Assembly (NCBI RefSeq): GCF_002531935.1
Contig: NZ_NWSV01000002.1
Coordinates: 372,001-436,000, forward strand
DNA length: 64,000 nt
From: Rhizobium chutanense
GTDB taxonomy: Bacteria; Pseudomonadota; Alphaproteobacteria; Rhizobiales; Rhizobiaceae
Direction of reading: 5' to 3'
Below the pieces are notes generated by a model. The model made no database searches and was not told the origin of the DNA. It saw only the letters and a list, made by a program, of their open reading frames with translations. Below, piece after piece: positions 42,523 through 50,841 of the stretch. The position numbers and the translations under genes are program-made. Position 1 is the first letter of the stretch, and every line of letters starts with the position of its first letter.

Positions 42523-44172
42523 TCAATTCGCGGCCGCAGCAGCAGGAACGACCTCTGCCGCAGCTCTTCTGGGGCATCGCAGACTTTCCTTGGCGTCGGG
42601 TCCACACAGGCGATCGCCGGGCTCATCGCCATAAGGGATGATACCATTGACGATGCCGAGCTCGAGCGCCTGCGAACGAGGAATATCCTTTCGCTCAATC
42701 GAGGTCGCGAGCATCATCGCCTCGAAAGACCCGGCATTGACGCCCATCTCGTCGACATAGGCGAAGAATTTCTTAGCTTCAGTCGGCGTGGGTCTCACAA
42801 GGCCGATATCGGAATATCCGACAATTCGCGGCGTTCCGCTGATCAAGATGAGAGTACATGTCGAAAGGCAGTATGCGCCGCCCGCAGAGACCTCTCCCCC
42901 GGTCGGTCCGCTTTTGGCCATGCTCGCCTTGCAACGCGGGTTCAGCGTCGGGCAGTTCGGCAACCGCGTTCTGCCGACCGAGGTCTCCAGACCGGCGGCA
43001 CGGATCATCCGCCCCATTGCAAAAGCCGCATCCATGTCCCCGCCATTGGACTGAAGGACGACCGGCAGCTTTCTGTCGCCGAGCGTCTTCAAGATCGCCT
43101 TCAACCGAGCCGGGGTATCCGGCGTGATGTCTCCCTCCGCAGAAATCCACTGCGTGCACTCCTCCTGGCAGTTGCCATGATACATTAGGAGAAAGTCCAT
43201 CGGCTGGCTCGCCGGCAGTTTCTCGCTTGTGTCTGCGGCTGCAGCCTGCGCGGGCGCGTCGACCGCCGAATGGCTGTGACAGACGGCATCGGCGGCTGCA
43301 CCCGGCACGCAAAGCGGCATGCCCGGCCACTCGTTGTAAGCCAGCATGTCGGTGTTCAGCCCCATGCGAAGTGCATCTGCGGGCGGTACGATCGTGATGC
43401 GATCCGGAGCCGTACTCATCATCAAAGCGATCAGATCGCCGCTAACGCCCATCTCCTTCAAATAGGTCGTCAGGGCAGCGGTGGCCTTCTTGCCGAGCTT
43501 GGTGGAACTGCTCTGTCCCACCGCCTTGCGGCCAACCTCCTTGCGCGAAATTTCCTGCTTCTTGCCGTTCACCATCTTGTATTCGATGCGATAGGAGATA
43601 CGCACCCTGTTGTAGACGGTCGTGATCTGGTGGACGCCGATGAAGGCCCATTGCGACGACACGCGCGAGGTGCCGCCGGCGAAGGCCAGGGGACATGCGG
43701 AAAAACAGTATGCACCACCGGAATAGGTGACGCCGGCCGAGCTGCCATCCTTTGCGATAGCCGCGGCGCAACGCGTATCGTCCGCCGGGCAGTCCTTCAG
43801 TCGCGTGCCCCCGACAGCTGTTTCCAGGCCTGCCTTGCGGATCATCCGGCCCATCGCATAGGCAGCATCCACCTCGCCACCTTCCGACTGGAACACGACA
43901 GGCAGTTTCCGGTCTCCGATTTTCTTCAGAACTTTTCTGAGCTGGGCGGGAGTATCGGAGGTTATCCGCCCCTCTGCCGATATCCATTCAGGACAGTCTT
44001 CCATGCAGAGGAGGCTGCGTACAATGATGAAACGCATCGGGGGCTGCCCCGTCTGCTTCTTCTGCTCCGCAGCCTGTGAGGTCACGGCCCCGATCGGCAA
44101 GTTCAAAAAAAATATGGCAAGTAATACAAGGAAAAACAGATATTTCCCAAAAACAGAAATTGCAAATCGCAC
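42523..44172 (-). CDS. Secreted protein with two tandem ClpP-like modules (COG3904 type)
   Basis: 549 residues, GTG start after GAGGCG, N-terminal signal (YLFFLVLLAIFFLNLPIGAV). Two copies of one module follow (about 48-300 and 325-530). Each has WISAEG, LPVVxQSxGG, DAAxAMGRMIRxAGLET and the Cys-flanked serine motif GGAYCFSAC or GGAYCLSTC, like the oxyanion and nucleophile parts of ClpP/crotonase-fold peptidases. The first keeps a His (FIGVHQITT); the second has IGLVRPTP there, so only the first is likely active. Substrate and role unknown. Confidence 0.75.
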   Translation of the reverse strand: MRFAISVFGKYLFFLVLLAIFFLNLPIGAVTSQAAEQKKQTGQPPMRFIIVRSLLCMEDCPEWISAEGRITSDTPAQLRKVLKKIGDRKLPVVFQSEGGEVDAAYAMGRMIRKAGLETAVGGTRLKDCPADDTRCAAAIAKDGSSAGVTYSGGAYCFSACPLAFAGGTSRVSSQWAFIGVHQITTVYNRVRISYRIEYKMVNGKKQEISRKEVGRKAVGQSSSTKLGKKATAALTTYLKEMGVSGDLIALMMSTAPDRITIVPPADALRMGLNTDMLAYNEWPGMPLCVPGAAADAVCHSHSAVDAPAQAAAADTSEKLPASQPMDFLLMYHGNCQEECTQWISAEGDITPDTPARLKAILKTLGDRKLPVVLQSNGGDMDAAFAMGRMIRAAGLETSVGRTRLPNCPTLNPRCKASMAKSGPTGGEVSAGGAYCLSTCTLILISGTPRIVGYSDIGLVRPTPTEAKKFFAYVDEMGVNAGSFEAMMLATSIERKDIPRSQALELGIVNGIIPYGDEPGDRLCGPDAKESLRCPRRAAAEVVPAAAAAN

Positions 44173-44514
44173 GATTAAATCGCCTCAGTTATACATGAGA
44201 AGACAATTAGCAATTGCACCGAACCGCAGCAAGCCAGATTTCGATGGCGGTTACCGTCCGCCCCATCTCCGAAGTGATTCTCCTCCTATCCGGCAGAAGC
44301 GAAACTCATAGTTATCCATATTATCCACCTACAAAAGATGTTACCGATACCATAACGCTACTGGCATCGGCAGCAACTCAACCATGGCGCGCGCAGTTGT
44401 GACTAATTCTTCACAATTTGGATCAATCGGCTTGCGCAAGGGCAATTGGGACTAGCATCCGGCGGGCTTTCTGTGTTTGATAGCGTTAACATTGGGGCTG
44501 CCGGGGGCGTACAA
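44173..44514. other. AT-rich divergent intergenic region
   Basis: These 342 bp separate the ClpP-like gene (minus) and the LuxR gene (plus). The composition is clearly more AT-rich than the surroundings. It must carry both promoters; I see no convincing hexamers, repeat or small gene. Confidence 0.45.
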
Positions 44515-45240
44515 ATGTCTTACATGACCACCTCTGAAAGACAGTCATTACTTTCGGCAGAGCTTGCTGTCGCACGAACGCGCAACCTGTTTGCGCAGGC
44601 GCTTGGCAGGATCTCGGCGGCCTTTGGATTGTCGCATGCGACGCTGATGCACGCTCCCTCTCCGGAAGACCTCCTGCTAAGGCCCCTGCTGATCGAAACT
44701 TCGCTTCCGGCCGCCTATGTCAGAGAGTTCGACCGTGCCCACATGATGCGCGGCTGTCCTTTTGGCTTGCGGCTGAGGGAGTCGGCCGTCCCTCCGGTTT
44801 GGCATCTCAACGACGCTGTCAATGGTCAGGCCTTCCCCGCCGAGCTGCGTGCCTTGATGCTGCGCCACGCCATACCGGCAGGCGTTGCCATGCCCACCAT
44901 TACAGCCGACGGCCAGCGTTTGGTCTTCTGGTTCTGCGGCGAGCGGGCCGCACTTGGCCAGAGCGAAGTCAATGAACTGGCAATGATCATTCTGCATGCA
45001 CTCGATGCATATAATGCGGTCAAGCGCAATGAGGAATGCACGCATAACGCGCTATCGATCAGGGAGCTGGAAGTTGTGCGCTGGACCGCCCAGGGCAAGA
45101 CCTCGATCGAAATCGGCCAGATTCTGTCCCTCTCGGACCATACGGTGAACGCCTATATGACGAACGCGATCAAAAAACTCGATTGCGTCAACCGTACCCA
45201 GTTGGTAGCGAAGGCAATTCGATTGAAGCTAATCAACTGA
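44515..45240 (+). CDS. LuxR-family regulator with divergent autoinducer-binding domain
   Basis: 241 residues. The first 165 resemble the autoinducer-binding fold (AYVREFDRAHMMRGCPFGLR, AVPPVWHLND) and the last 65 are a GerE helix-turn-helix (LSIRELEVVRWTAQGKTSIE, IGQILSLSDHTVNAYMTNAI). The Asp-Pro that contacts homoserine lactone is read here as Cys-Pro, so lactone binding is doubtful. No luxI-type synthase is in the window; it would be a LuxR solo. Starts at 44515 and 44524 are both possible. Confidence 0.85.
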   Translation: MSYMTTSERQSLLSAELAVARTRNLFAQALGRISAAFGLSHATLMHAPSPEDLLLRPLLIETSLPAAYVREFDRAHMMRGCPFGLRLRESAVPPVWHLNDAVNGQAFPAELRALMLRHAIPAGVAMPTITADGQRLVFWFCGERAALGQSEVNELAMIILHALDAYNAVKRNEECTHNALSIRELEVVRWTAQGKTSIEIGQILSLSDHTVNAYMTNAIKKLDCVNRTQLVAKAIRLKLIN

Positions 45241-45262
45241 GAGTCGGCACGTCGTCCCGTGA

Positions 45263-45640
45263 CCTGGGGATATCGCGTCTCTTCGCTTCGAGCAGCCCGC
45301 CTTTGACAAGGCAGAGCAATTCCGCGCCCATATCGGCATTACCGATGCGGATGTACACACGATCTTCGACCTCCCCTATAGCGACGGCCCCGTCAACCTG
45401 ACGAAACTGATGTCGCGCATCCACCAGGAAGATCGCAGCCTGATCGCCCAGACCTTCGAGGAGGCGAGCCGTCACGGCGTGTACCGAGTCGACAGCCGGC
45501 TTGGCGGCTACAAGCTCGTGCGCAGCGTCGGCCACTTTCGTGCCGATGATAGCGGCGGCGGCATCGCCGGCATCACTTACGAGTTCGTCGCGAAGCTGCG
45601 CCTCGTCGGCTTCGAGGACGGATACCCGCTCATTCGAGAA
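45263..45640 (+). pseudogene. PAS-domain remnant
   Basis: A frame opens after TGA at 45260 and reads as a PAS_3-type domain: AHIGITDADVHTIFDLPYSD, LMSRIHQEDRSLIAQTFEEA (RIHxEDR motif), YRVDSRLGGYKLVRSVGHFR, GGIAGITYEFV. No start codon precedes it except ATG 45410, which would cut the domain, and no natural stop or effector domain follows before the DUF2333 gene on the other strand. It looks like the remains of a sensor protein. A non-standard start is the alternative. Confidence 0.45.
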
Positions 45641-45643
45641 TGC

Positions 45644-46774
45644 TTAGCGATCGAGCACCGATCGGATTTCCACCAGGTTCGAGCGTACTCTGAGAATATA
45701 GAAGCCCATGGTGGCGAGGTGGCTCGGCATGATCCACCCATCCTCGCGCCCGTTCGAGATGATCGCCGGCTGAATACGCAGTGCTGCCTGGAACTGCCGC
45801 GTCGTGCCGCCCCAGATCGCGCCGAGATTACGCTCTTGCACCACCTGCGAGAAATCCGCCTGCGCAGCGGTCAGGATGGCGTAATAGGCATAGAGCTGGC
45901 CGTAGGCGAACCAGAACCGGTCATCGGCACGCGTATCGAACCAGCCGCGATTATGGTGCTCCGAGCGTTCGGCGAGCATGTCGGAGGTGCTGCCGAGATC
46001 GTTGGCGATGCGGTCGATGAACTGCATCAGGTTGTCGGCGCGGCCATCGAAAATAGCGTTGCAGGCGGCGAGATCGGTGTTGAACTTGCGCAGGTCTCCG
46101 ATTGCTGTGCGATAGAAGGAAGGCGTCGGTGTCTTCGGGCCGAAGGGATTGAGCCCGAAATACCAGCTGTATTCGTCGAACTGCAGATTGCCACGCGCGC
46201 GCTGCAGATCGTTGTTGATGCCCGACGTGCCGCGCACGCGCCCGAGCGTATCGACAAGCTCCGCCGACGTCCGGCGGACCGCCTGGTTGATGCCGCGCTG
46301 GAACGAGGCCTTGTTATCGAGGAAGGGCGTATGATCCCAGTCGATGCCGAAGAAGCCCGCCTTGTAGAGAAGCATGGAGGATATCCATGCGTTCTGGTTG
46401 ACATTGAAATCGGTCAGGTCGGCCGTGACGTCGACGATGGCCGAGCGCTGGCAGGTCTTGGCGGAGGCCGTTCCGGCTCCCTCGGCCGCAAGCAGCTCTT
46501 GTCCGGCGGGAACCTTGCGTTCGGAAAGCCGGTACTGGTCGACGAAGGCGGTGTTGAAATTCGTCCAGACCTGCGTCTGCCAGAAGAAATATCCGTAAAG
46601 CACGACGAAGAGCGCCACGAGTGCGATAACCGGCAGCCGGATCATCCAGCTCCGGCGCTGATACCAGCCATGCGCAGCAAGGAAGGGCCAGAAGGCCCAG
46701 GCGGAAAACAGGCGGGCCAAGCGACCGATCTTTTGACCGATCAGTCTGAAAAAACCGGCTATCCGGTCAAGCAT
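45644..46774 (-). CDS. DUF2333 family membrane protein
   Basis: 376 residues, AGGAG before ATG 46774. One clear membrane helix (MIRLPVIALVALFVVLYGYF) follows a basic N-terminus; the rest is predicted periplasmic and helical, with WISSMLLYKAGFFGIDWDHTP and SWYFGLNPFGPKTPTPSFYR as conserved DUF2333 parts. Function unknown. The upstream gene on the same strand (46920-47990) is also uncharacterised and may be cotranscribed (145-bp gap). Confidence 0.85.
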   Translation of the reverse strand: MLDRIAGFFRLIGQKIGRLARLFSAWAFWPFLAAHGWYQRRSWMIRLPVIALVALFVVLYGYFFWQTQVWTNFNTAFVDQYRLSERKVPAGQELLAAEGAGTASAKTCQRSAIVDVTADLTDFNVNQNAWISSMLLYKAGFFGIDWDHTPFLDNKASFQRGINQAVRRTSAELVDTLGRVRGTSGINNDLQRARGNLQFDEYSWYFGLNPFGPKTPTPSFYRTAIGDLRKFNTDLAACNAIFDGRADNLMQFIDRIANDLGSTSDMLAERSEHHNRGWFDTRADDRFWFAYGQLYAYYAILTAAQADFSQVVQERNLGAIWGGTTRQFQAALRIQPAIISNGREDGWIMPSHLATMGFYILRVRSNLVEIRSVLDR

Positions 46775-46919
46775 CGTCGTCTCCTGTCAGGCGAGGCGAA
46801 CATCAGGACATTTCGGCCCTTTGCATCACATATGCGCTGGATGGGCCGAGCACAACACGAGCGCTTCGATTTTCCGGAAGAGCGCGTCGCGCAAAAGCGC
46901 GCGAACCGCACCGTGCGGC

Positions 46920-47990
46920 TCAGGAACGCAGGAAAGGCAGGCTGAAACGGAATGACCTGCGCGCCGTGTCGATCAGAGGCGTTCCCGATGATTCCGGCGG
47001 TTCGGCATAGGTCGGAAACCTACCGGCGCATTCGAGATCAGCGCGACCTTTGCGCCGCTCCAGATCCTGGGCGACCAGCATGCCTTTCTCGAACAGCCTG
47101 ATCGGCGGGGCGATATCGGGAAAGAGTTCCGGCTTGATCCGCATCTTCATGCCCGGCCGGTCGGTGTCGACCTGCGCCTGGTAGATGATCAGCCGCTCCT
47201 CGACGTCGATCATCAGCTTGCGCAGCAGCACATTGCAGGCGGCAATTCGGCCGTTCAGTGAATCGACAAAGGCCTGGAACAGGCCGATGAAGCGCTCGCG
47301 CCGCTGGCTGTCGTCGCGCATCTCGTGCTCCTCGGCCGAAATGCGCTCGGCTTCCGCCTTCAGCGCCCGCCGGTCTGCCTCCATCTGTTCCCAATGCGCC
47401 CTGTTGCCGTAGACGCCGATCCGGCCCTGGGTCGTCAGCGCCTTGGCGTTGAGCTCCTTCATCTTGAGGCGGGCGATATCGATGGAATCGACCAGCCGCC
47501 GCCGTTGCTCGACGATATCGACGAGGCCGCGTTCGGCTGCCTTGTGACATTCGATGATCGAACTGCGCTGGCCGGCGATCAGCCCGGCGAGCGCATCCGA
47601 TTTCGCCAAAAGGTCGAGCAGCCGTTCGACGACCGGCGCCTCGCGCACGCGTTCAGTGTACATGCGCCACATCCGCTGCCGCGAGGTCCAGCCGGCCATT
47701 TTTTCGCGCACCGTCAGGCCGCGGAACCTGTCGAGATCGGCCGAAACCTCGGCTGTCATCCGGTCGAGCAAAAAGACCAGTTCGGCAAGCAGCGCATCCA
47801 ACGCCGCATGATCGGCGATATGGGCCTGGAACCGGTCATTCTGTTCGAGAAAGATCTCGTCGGCCGACCGTGTCTCGTCGCCGTCAAAGGCACGGATGCG
47901 GGCCACGCAATAGGCTCCGTCGGCCGCAATCTTCTCGGCAAGGCCGCCTGCGGCTTCGTACTGGCTATCGAATGGCGGAGGTTTGCGCAC
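46920..47990 (-). CDS. Uncharacterised coiled-coil protein
   Basis: 356 residues from GTG 47990, chosen because GGAG lies 6 nt upstream and because a longer frame to 48068 would be encoded by a dispersed repeat. The protein is soluble and strongly helical, with long heptad-like stretches (HWEQMEADRRALKAEAERIS, AEEHEMRDDSQRRERFIGLF) and an acidic N-terminal part. I recognise no domain. It precedes the DUF2333 gene on the same strand. Confidence 0.7.
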   Translation of the reverse strand: MRKPPPFDSQYEAAGGLAEKIAADGAYCVARIRAFDGDETRSADEIFLEQNDRFQAHIADHAALDALLAELVFLLDRMTAEVSADLDRFRGLTVREKMAGWTSRQRMWRMYTERVREAPVVERLLDLLAKSDALAGLIAGQRSSIIECHKAAERGLVDIVEQRRRLVDSIDIARLKMKELNAKALTTQGRIGVYGNRAHWEQMEADRRALKAEAERISAEEHEMRDDSQRRERFIGLFQAFVDSLNGRIAACNVLLRKLMIDVEERLIIYQAQVDTDRPGMKMRIKPELFPDIAPPIRLFEKGMLVAQDLERRKGRADLECAGRFPTYAEPPESSGTPLIDTARRSFRFSLPFLRS

Positions 47991-48023
47991 CAGGCTCTCC
48001 AGGGAATCTCGTACTCGCCAAGC

Positions 48024-48078
48024 TAGAGCAATTCGGGGAAAAGTGCGAAGCGGTTTTCCGTCCGCCATTGCGTAAAAT
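48024..48078. repeat. Dispersed rhizobial intergenic repeat, copy 1
   Basis: The core AAAAGTGCGAAGCGGTTTTC (48039-48058) matches, with three differences, a segment at 61502-61521. It is flanked by GAGCAATTC and ATTGCGTAAAA, so the ends are partly complementary. It separates tdk from the coiled-coil gene. Confidence 0.55.
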
Positions 48079-48126
48079 AGGAGCGCACCGTTTGCCGCGC
48101 CAAATAAAACAGAGGCGTTCCAGGTC

Positions 48127-48729
48127 TCAGACCGGCTCGGCGATCCAGGCCCCGTTCATCGCTTCATCCCAATGCCTGCGGCAGAGCGAGACATATTTCT
48201 CATTGCCGCCGACGTCGATCTGCGCGCCTTCGTGCAGCACGTCCCCCGCCGCGTCGAGCCGCACCACCATCGTCGCCTTGCGCCCGCAGTGACAGATCGT
48301 GCGCACCTCGCGCATTTCGTCGGCGATCGCCAACAGTTCCTGCGAGGCTGGAAACAATTTGCCCTGGAAATCGGTCCTCAGCCCGTAGACCATCACGGGA
48401 ATACCGAGCCTATCGACAACGCGGGCAAGCTGCCAGACATGGACAGGCGTCATGAAATGCGCCTCGTCGACGAAGACGCAGGCGATCGGCGCCCCTTCTT
48501 CGCTCAGTGTCGCGATCAGCCGGAACAGGTCCTCGTCCGGCTCGAAGGGAATGGCGCTCGCCTCCAGCCCGATCCGCGAGCCGATAACGCCGCGGCCGGC
48601 GCGCTCGTCGAAAGCGGCAATCAGCTGCACCGTGCGCATGCCGCGTTCCTGATAATTATAGGAGGCCTGCAGCAGCATCGTCGACTTGCCGGCGTTCATC
48701 GTGGAGTAGTTGAAATAGAGTTTTGCCAT
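48127..48729 (-). CDS. tdk: Thymidine kinase
   Basis: 200 residues, start after AAGGAGAG. P-loop FNYSTMNAGKSTMLLQ, Walker B CVFVDEAHFMTPVHV, lasso-domain zinc site ICHCGRKATMVVRLD with YVSLCRRHW. It phosphorylates thymidine to dTMP in the salvage pathway. It belongs to the type II (tetrameric) family and has the standard length. Confidence 0.96.
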   Translation of the reverse strand: MAKLYFNYSTMNAGKSTMLLQASYNYQERGMRTVQLIAAFDERAGRGVIGSRIGLEASAIPFEPDEDLFRLIATLSEEGAPIACVFVDEAHFMTPVHVWQLARVVDRLGIPVMVYGLRTDFQGKLFPASQELLAIADEMREVRTICHCGRKATMVVRLDAAGDVLHEGAQIDVGGNEKYVSLCRRHWDEAMNGAWIAEPV

Positions 48730-48965
48730 CCGATCTCTCCTTGATCGGCTTATTGAGAGCTCGGAATGGCAAAGGAAAGCCCCGTGATCGCGATAATCAC
48801 AGGAATCCGTACTCAAAAACCGCCGAAAGCTCTGAAAACAGCGTACCGCGAAAAATCTGCCGACGTCGCAATCGCACCCGTCGATACGACGCAAACACAC
48901 TGAGGTCGCTTGTCAAACTGGGCTATTGGTGATTGGCTTGGGGACCTAAAGACTGGGAGTCTAAA

Positions 48966-49922
48966 ATGAAAACAACAAGCGCATTCAAACTCGTCACTGC
49001 AACTGCCATCGCCGCCCTCTCTGTCGCGACAGCCGCTTTCGCCGCCGATCCCGACAGCTGCTCCACCGTCCACTTCTCGGATGTCGGCTGGACTGACATC
49101 ACCGCCACCACGGCTACTGCATCCGTCGTCCTGAAGAGCATCGGCTATCAGACCGACGTCAAGGTTCTCTCGGTGCCGGTCACCTATACCTCGCTGAAGA
49201 ACAAGGACATCGACATCTTCCTCGGCAACTGGATGCCGACGCAGGAAAAGGACGTCCGTCCCTATCTCGACGACAAGTCGGTCGAATCCTTCGGCCCCAA
49301 CCTCGTCGGCGCCAAGTATACGCTCGCCACCAACGCCAAGGGCGCGGAACTGGGCATCAAGGACTTCAAGGACATCGCCGCCCACAAGGACGATCTCGAC
49401 GGCAAGATCTACGGCATCGAACCCGGCAATGACGGCAACCGCCTCGTCATGGATCTGATCGAAAAGAACACCTTCGGCTTGAAGGATATGGAAGTCGTCG
49501 AATCCTCGGAACAGGGCATGCTCGCGCAGGTCGCTCGCGCCGAGAAAGCAGGAAAGCCCGTCGTCTTCCTCGGCTGGGAACCCCATCCGATGAACACCAA
49601 TTTCAAGCTAACCTACCTCACCGGTGGCGACGACGTGTTCGGTCCCGACTTCGGCGGCGCCAAAGTCTACACCAATGTCCGCGCCGGTTATCTCGGCGAA
49701 TGCCCGAATGTCGGCGCGATGCTGAAGAACCTGACCTTCTCCCTCGACATGGAGAACCAGATCATGGGCAAGATCCTCGACGACGGCAAGGAGCCGGAGG
49801 CCGCCGCTTCCGAATGGCTGAAGGCCAATCCTTCTGCGCTCGAGCCCTGGCTTGCGGGCGTCAAGACCCGCGACGGCAAGGGCGATGCGCTAGCGGCCGC
49901 CAAGACCGGCCTCGGCCTTTGA
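48966..49922 (+). CDS. choX: Choline ABC transporter, substrate-binding protein
   Basis: 318 residues with signal peptide (ATAIAALSVATAAFAAD). It is of the ChoX/OpuAC family: CSTVHFSDVGWTDITATTAT, VTYTSLKNKDIDIFLGNWMP, GIEPGNDGNRLVMDLI, and FLGWEPHPMNTNFKLTYLTG; the Trp and Asp residues form the aromatic box for the quaternary ammonium. GGGAG precedes the ATG at 48966. It leads choXWV; a hairpin terminator after it would allow more binding protein than permease to be made. Confidence 0.94.
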   Translation: MKTTSAFKLVTATAIAALSVATAAFAADPDSCSTVHFSDVGWTDITATTATASVVLKSIGYQTDVKVLSVPVTYTSLKNKDIDIFLGNWMPTQEKDVRPYLDDKSVESFGPNLVGAKYTLATNAKGAELGIKDFKDIAAHKDDLDGKIYGIEPGNDGNRLVMDLIEKNTFGLKDMEVVESSEQGMLAQVARAEKAGKPVVFLGWEPHPMNTNFKLTYLTGGDDVFGPDFGGAKVYTNVRAGYLGECPNVGAMLKNLTFSLDMENQIMGKILDDGKEPEAAASEWLKANPSALEPWLAGVKTRDGKGDALAAAKTGLGL

Positions 49923-49930
49923 TGATGTGA

Positions 49931-49960
49931 ACGGGGCGGCTCGCCGCCCCGTTTCATTTT
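49931..49960 (+). terminator. Hairpin between choX and choW
   Basis: ACGGGGCGG (49931-49939) pairs with CCGCCCCGT (49944-49952), followed by TTCATTTT. It lies inside the operon, so it probably works as a partial terminator or an mRNA end-stabiliser after choX. Confidence 0.75.
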
Positions 49961-49995
49961 GTCCATTGTTGATTTTTTCTGGATAGGCGCGCCCC

Positions 49996-50841
49996 TTGAA
50001 TTGGATCACCGACTTTAAGATTCCCATCGGCCCCTGGGCCAAGTCCTTCGTGGATTGGCTCACCTCGAACGGCGCGTGGTTCTTCGACCAGCTCGCCTCC
50101 CTGCTGTCGCACGTCATTGATGGGCTGCTATTCGTGCTGCAGAAGCCGCACCCGCTGATCGTCATCGCCGCCATCGCCGCCATCGCTTTCTGGCTGCGTC
50201 GGTCGATCGCTGTCACCCTCTTCACCTGTCTTGGCCTGCTGCTGATCATGAACCAGGGCTATTGGAAGGAAACGACGGAGACGCTCGCTCTCGTGCTCGC
50301 CTCCACTTTCGTCAGCATGGTGATCGGCATTCCGCTTGGCATTGCAGCGGCCCGACGGGCCTGGATCTACGCCGCCATGCGCCCCGCGCTCGATCTGATG
50401 CAGACCATACCGACATTCGTCTATCTGATCCCGGCGCTGATCCTGTTCGGCCTCGGAATGGTGCCGGGCTTGATCGCGACCGTCATCTTCGCCATCCCGG
50501 CCCCCATCCGGTTGACGCGCCTCGGTATCATCTCGACTCCGCCCTCCCTCGTCGAGGCCGCCGTCGCCTTCGGCGCGCGGCCAATGCAGGTACTGCGCAA
50601 GGTCGAGCTCCCTTTCGCGGCACCGCAGATCATGGCGGGCCTCACCCAGACCATCATGCTGTCGCTGTCGATGGTGGTCATCGCCGCTCTCGTCGGCGCC
50701 GATGGTCTTGGCGTGCCTGTCGTGCGCGCGTTGAACACCGTCAATGTCGCGAAAGGCTTCGAAGCCGGTCTTTGCATCGTCATCCTGGCGATCATTCTCG
50801 ACCGTATGTTCCGCACGGCGGGTGAAGGAGACGGCGCATGA
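49996..50841 (+). CDS. choW: Choline ABC transporter, permease
   Basis: 281 residues with a TTG start (MNWITDFKIPIGPW). Six or more helices and the binding-protein-dependent permease motif EAAVAFGARPMQVLRKVELP with LPFAAPQIMAGLTQT. The N-terminal WAKSFVDWLTSNGAWFFDQL is characteristic of the ProW/ChoW group. It overlaps choV by 4 bp. Confidence 0.92.
   Translation: MNWITDFKIPIGPWAKSFVDWLTSNGAWFFDQLASLLSHVIDGLLFVLQKPHPLIVIAAIAAIAFWLRRSIAVTLFTCLGLLLIMNQGYWKETTETLALVLASTFVSMVIGIPLGIAAARRAWIYAAMRPALDLMQTIPTFVYLIPALILFGLGMVPGLIATVIFAIPAPIRLTRLGIISTPPSLVEAAVAFGARPMQVLRKVELPFAAPQIMAGLTQTIMLSLSMVVIAALVGADGLGVPVVRALNTVNVAKGFEAGLCIVILAIILDRMFRTAGEGDGA

Noticed and set aside
46775..46919. GCGCGTCGCGCAAAAGCGCGCG as a terminator between the two unknown genes
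   Set aside because: The stem is only about five pairs with no U-run in the gene direction.
45641..46945. Extension of the PAS-like frame across the DUF2333 gene
   Set aside because: Beyond about 45640 the translated sequence stops looking like a PAS protein and is antisense to the DUF2333 gene.
47991..48068. N-terminal extension of the coiled-coil protein to 48068
   Set aside because: The extension is encoded by a dispersed repeat, while a GTG at 47990 has a well-placed GGAG.
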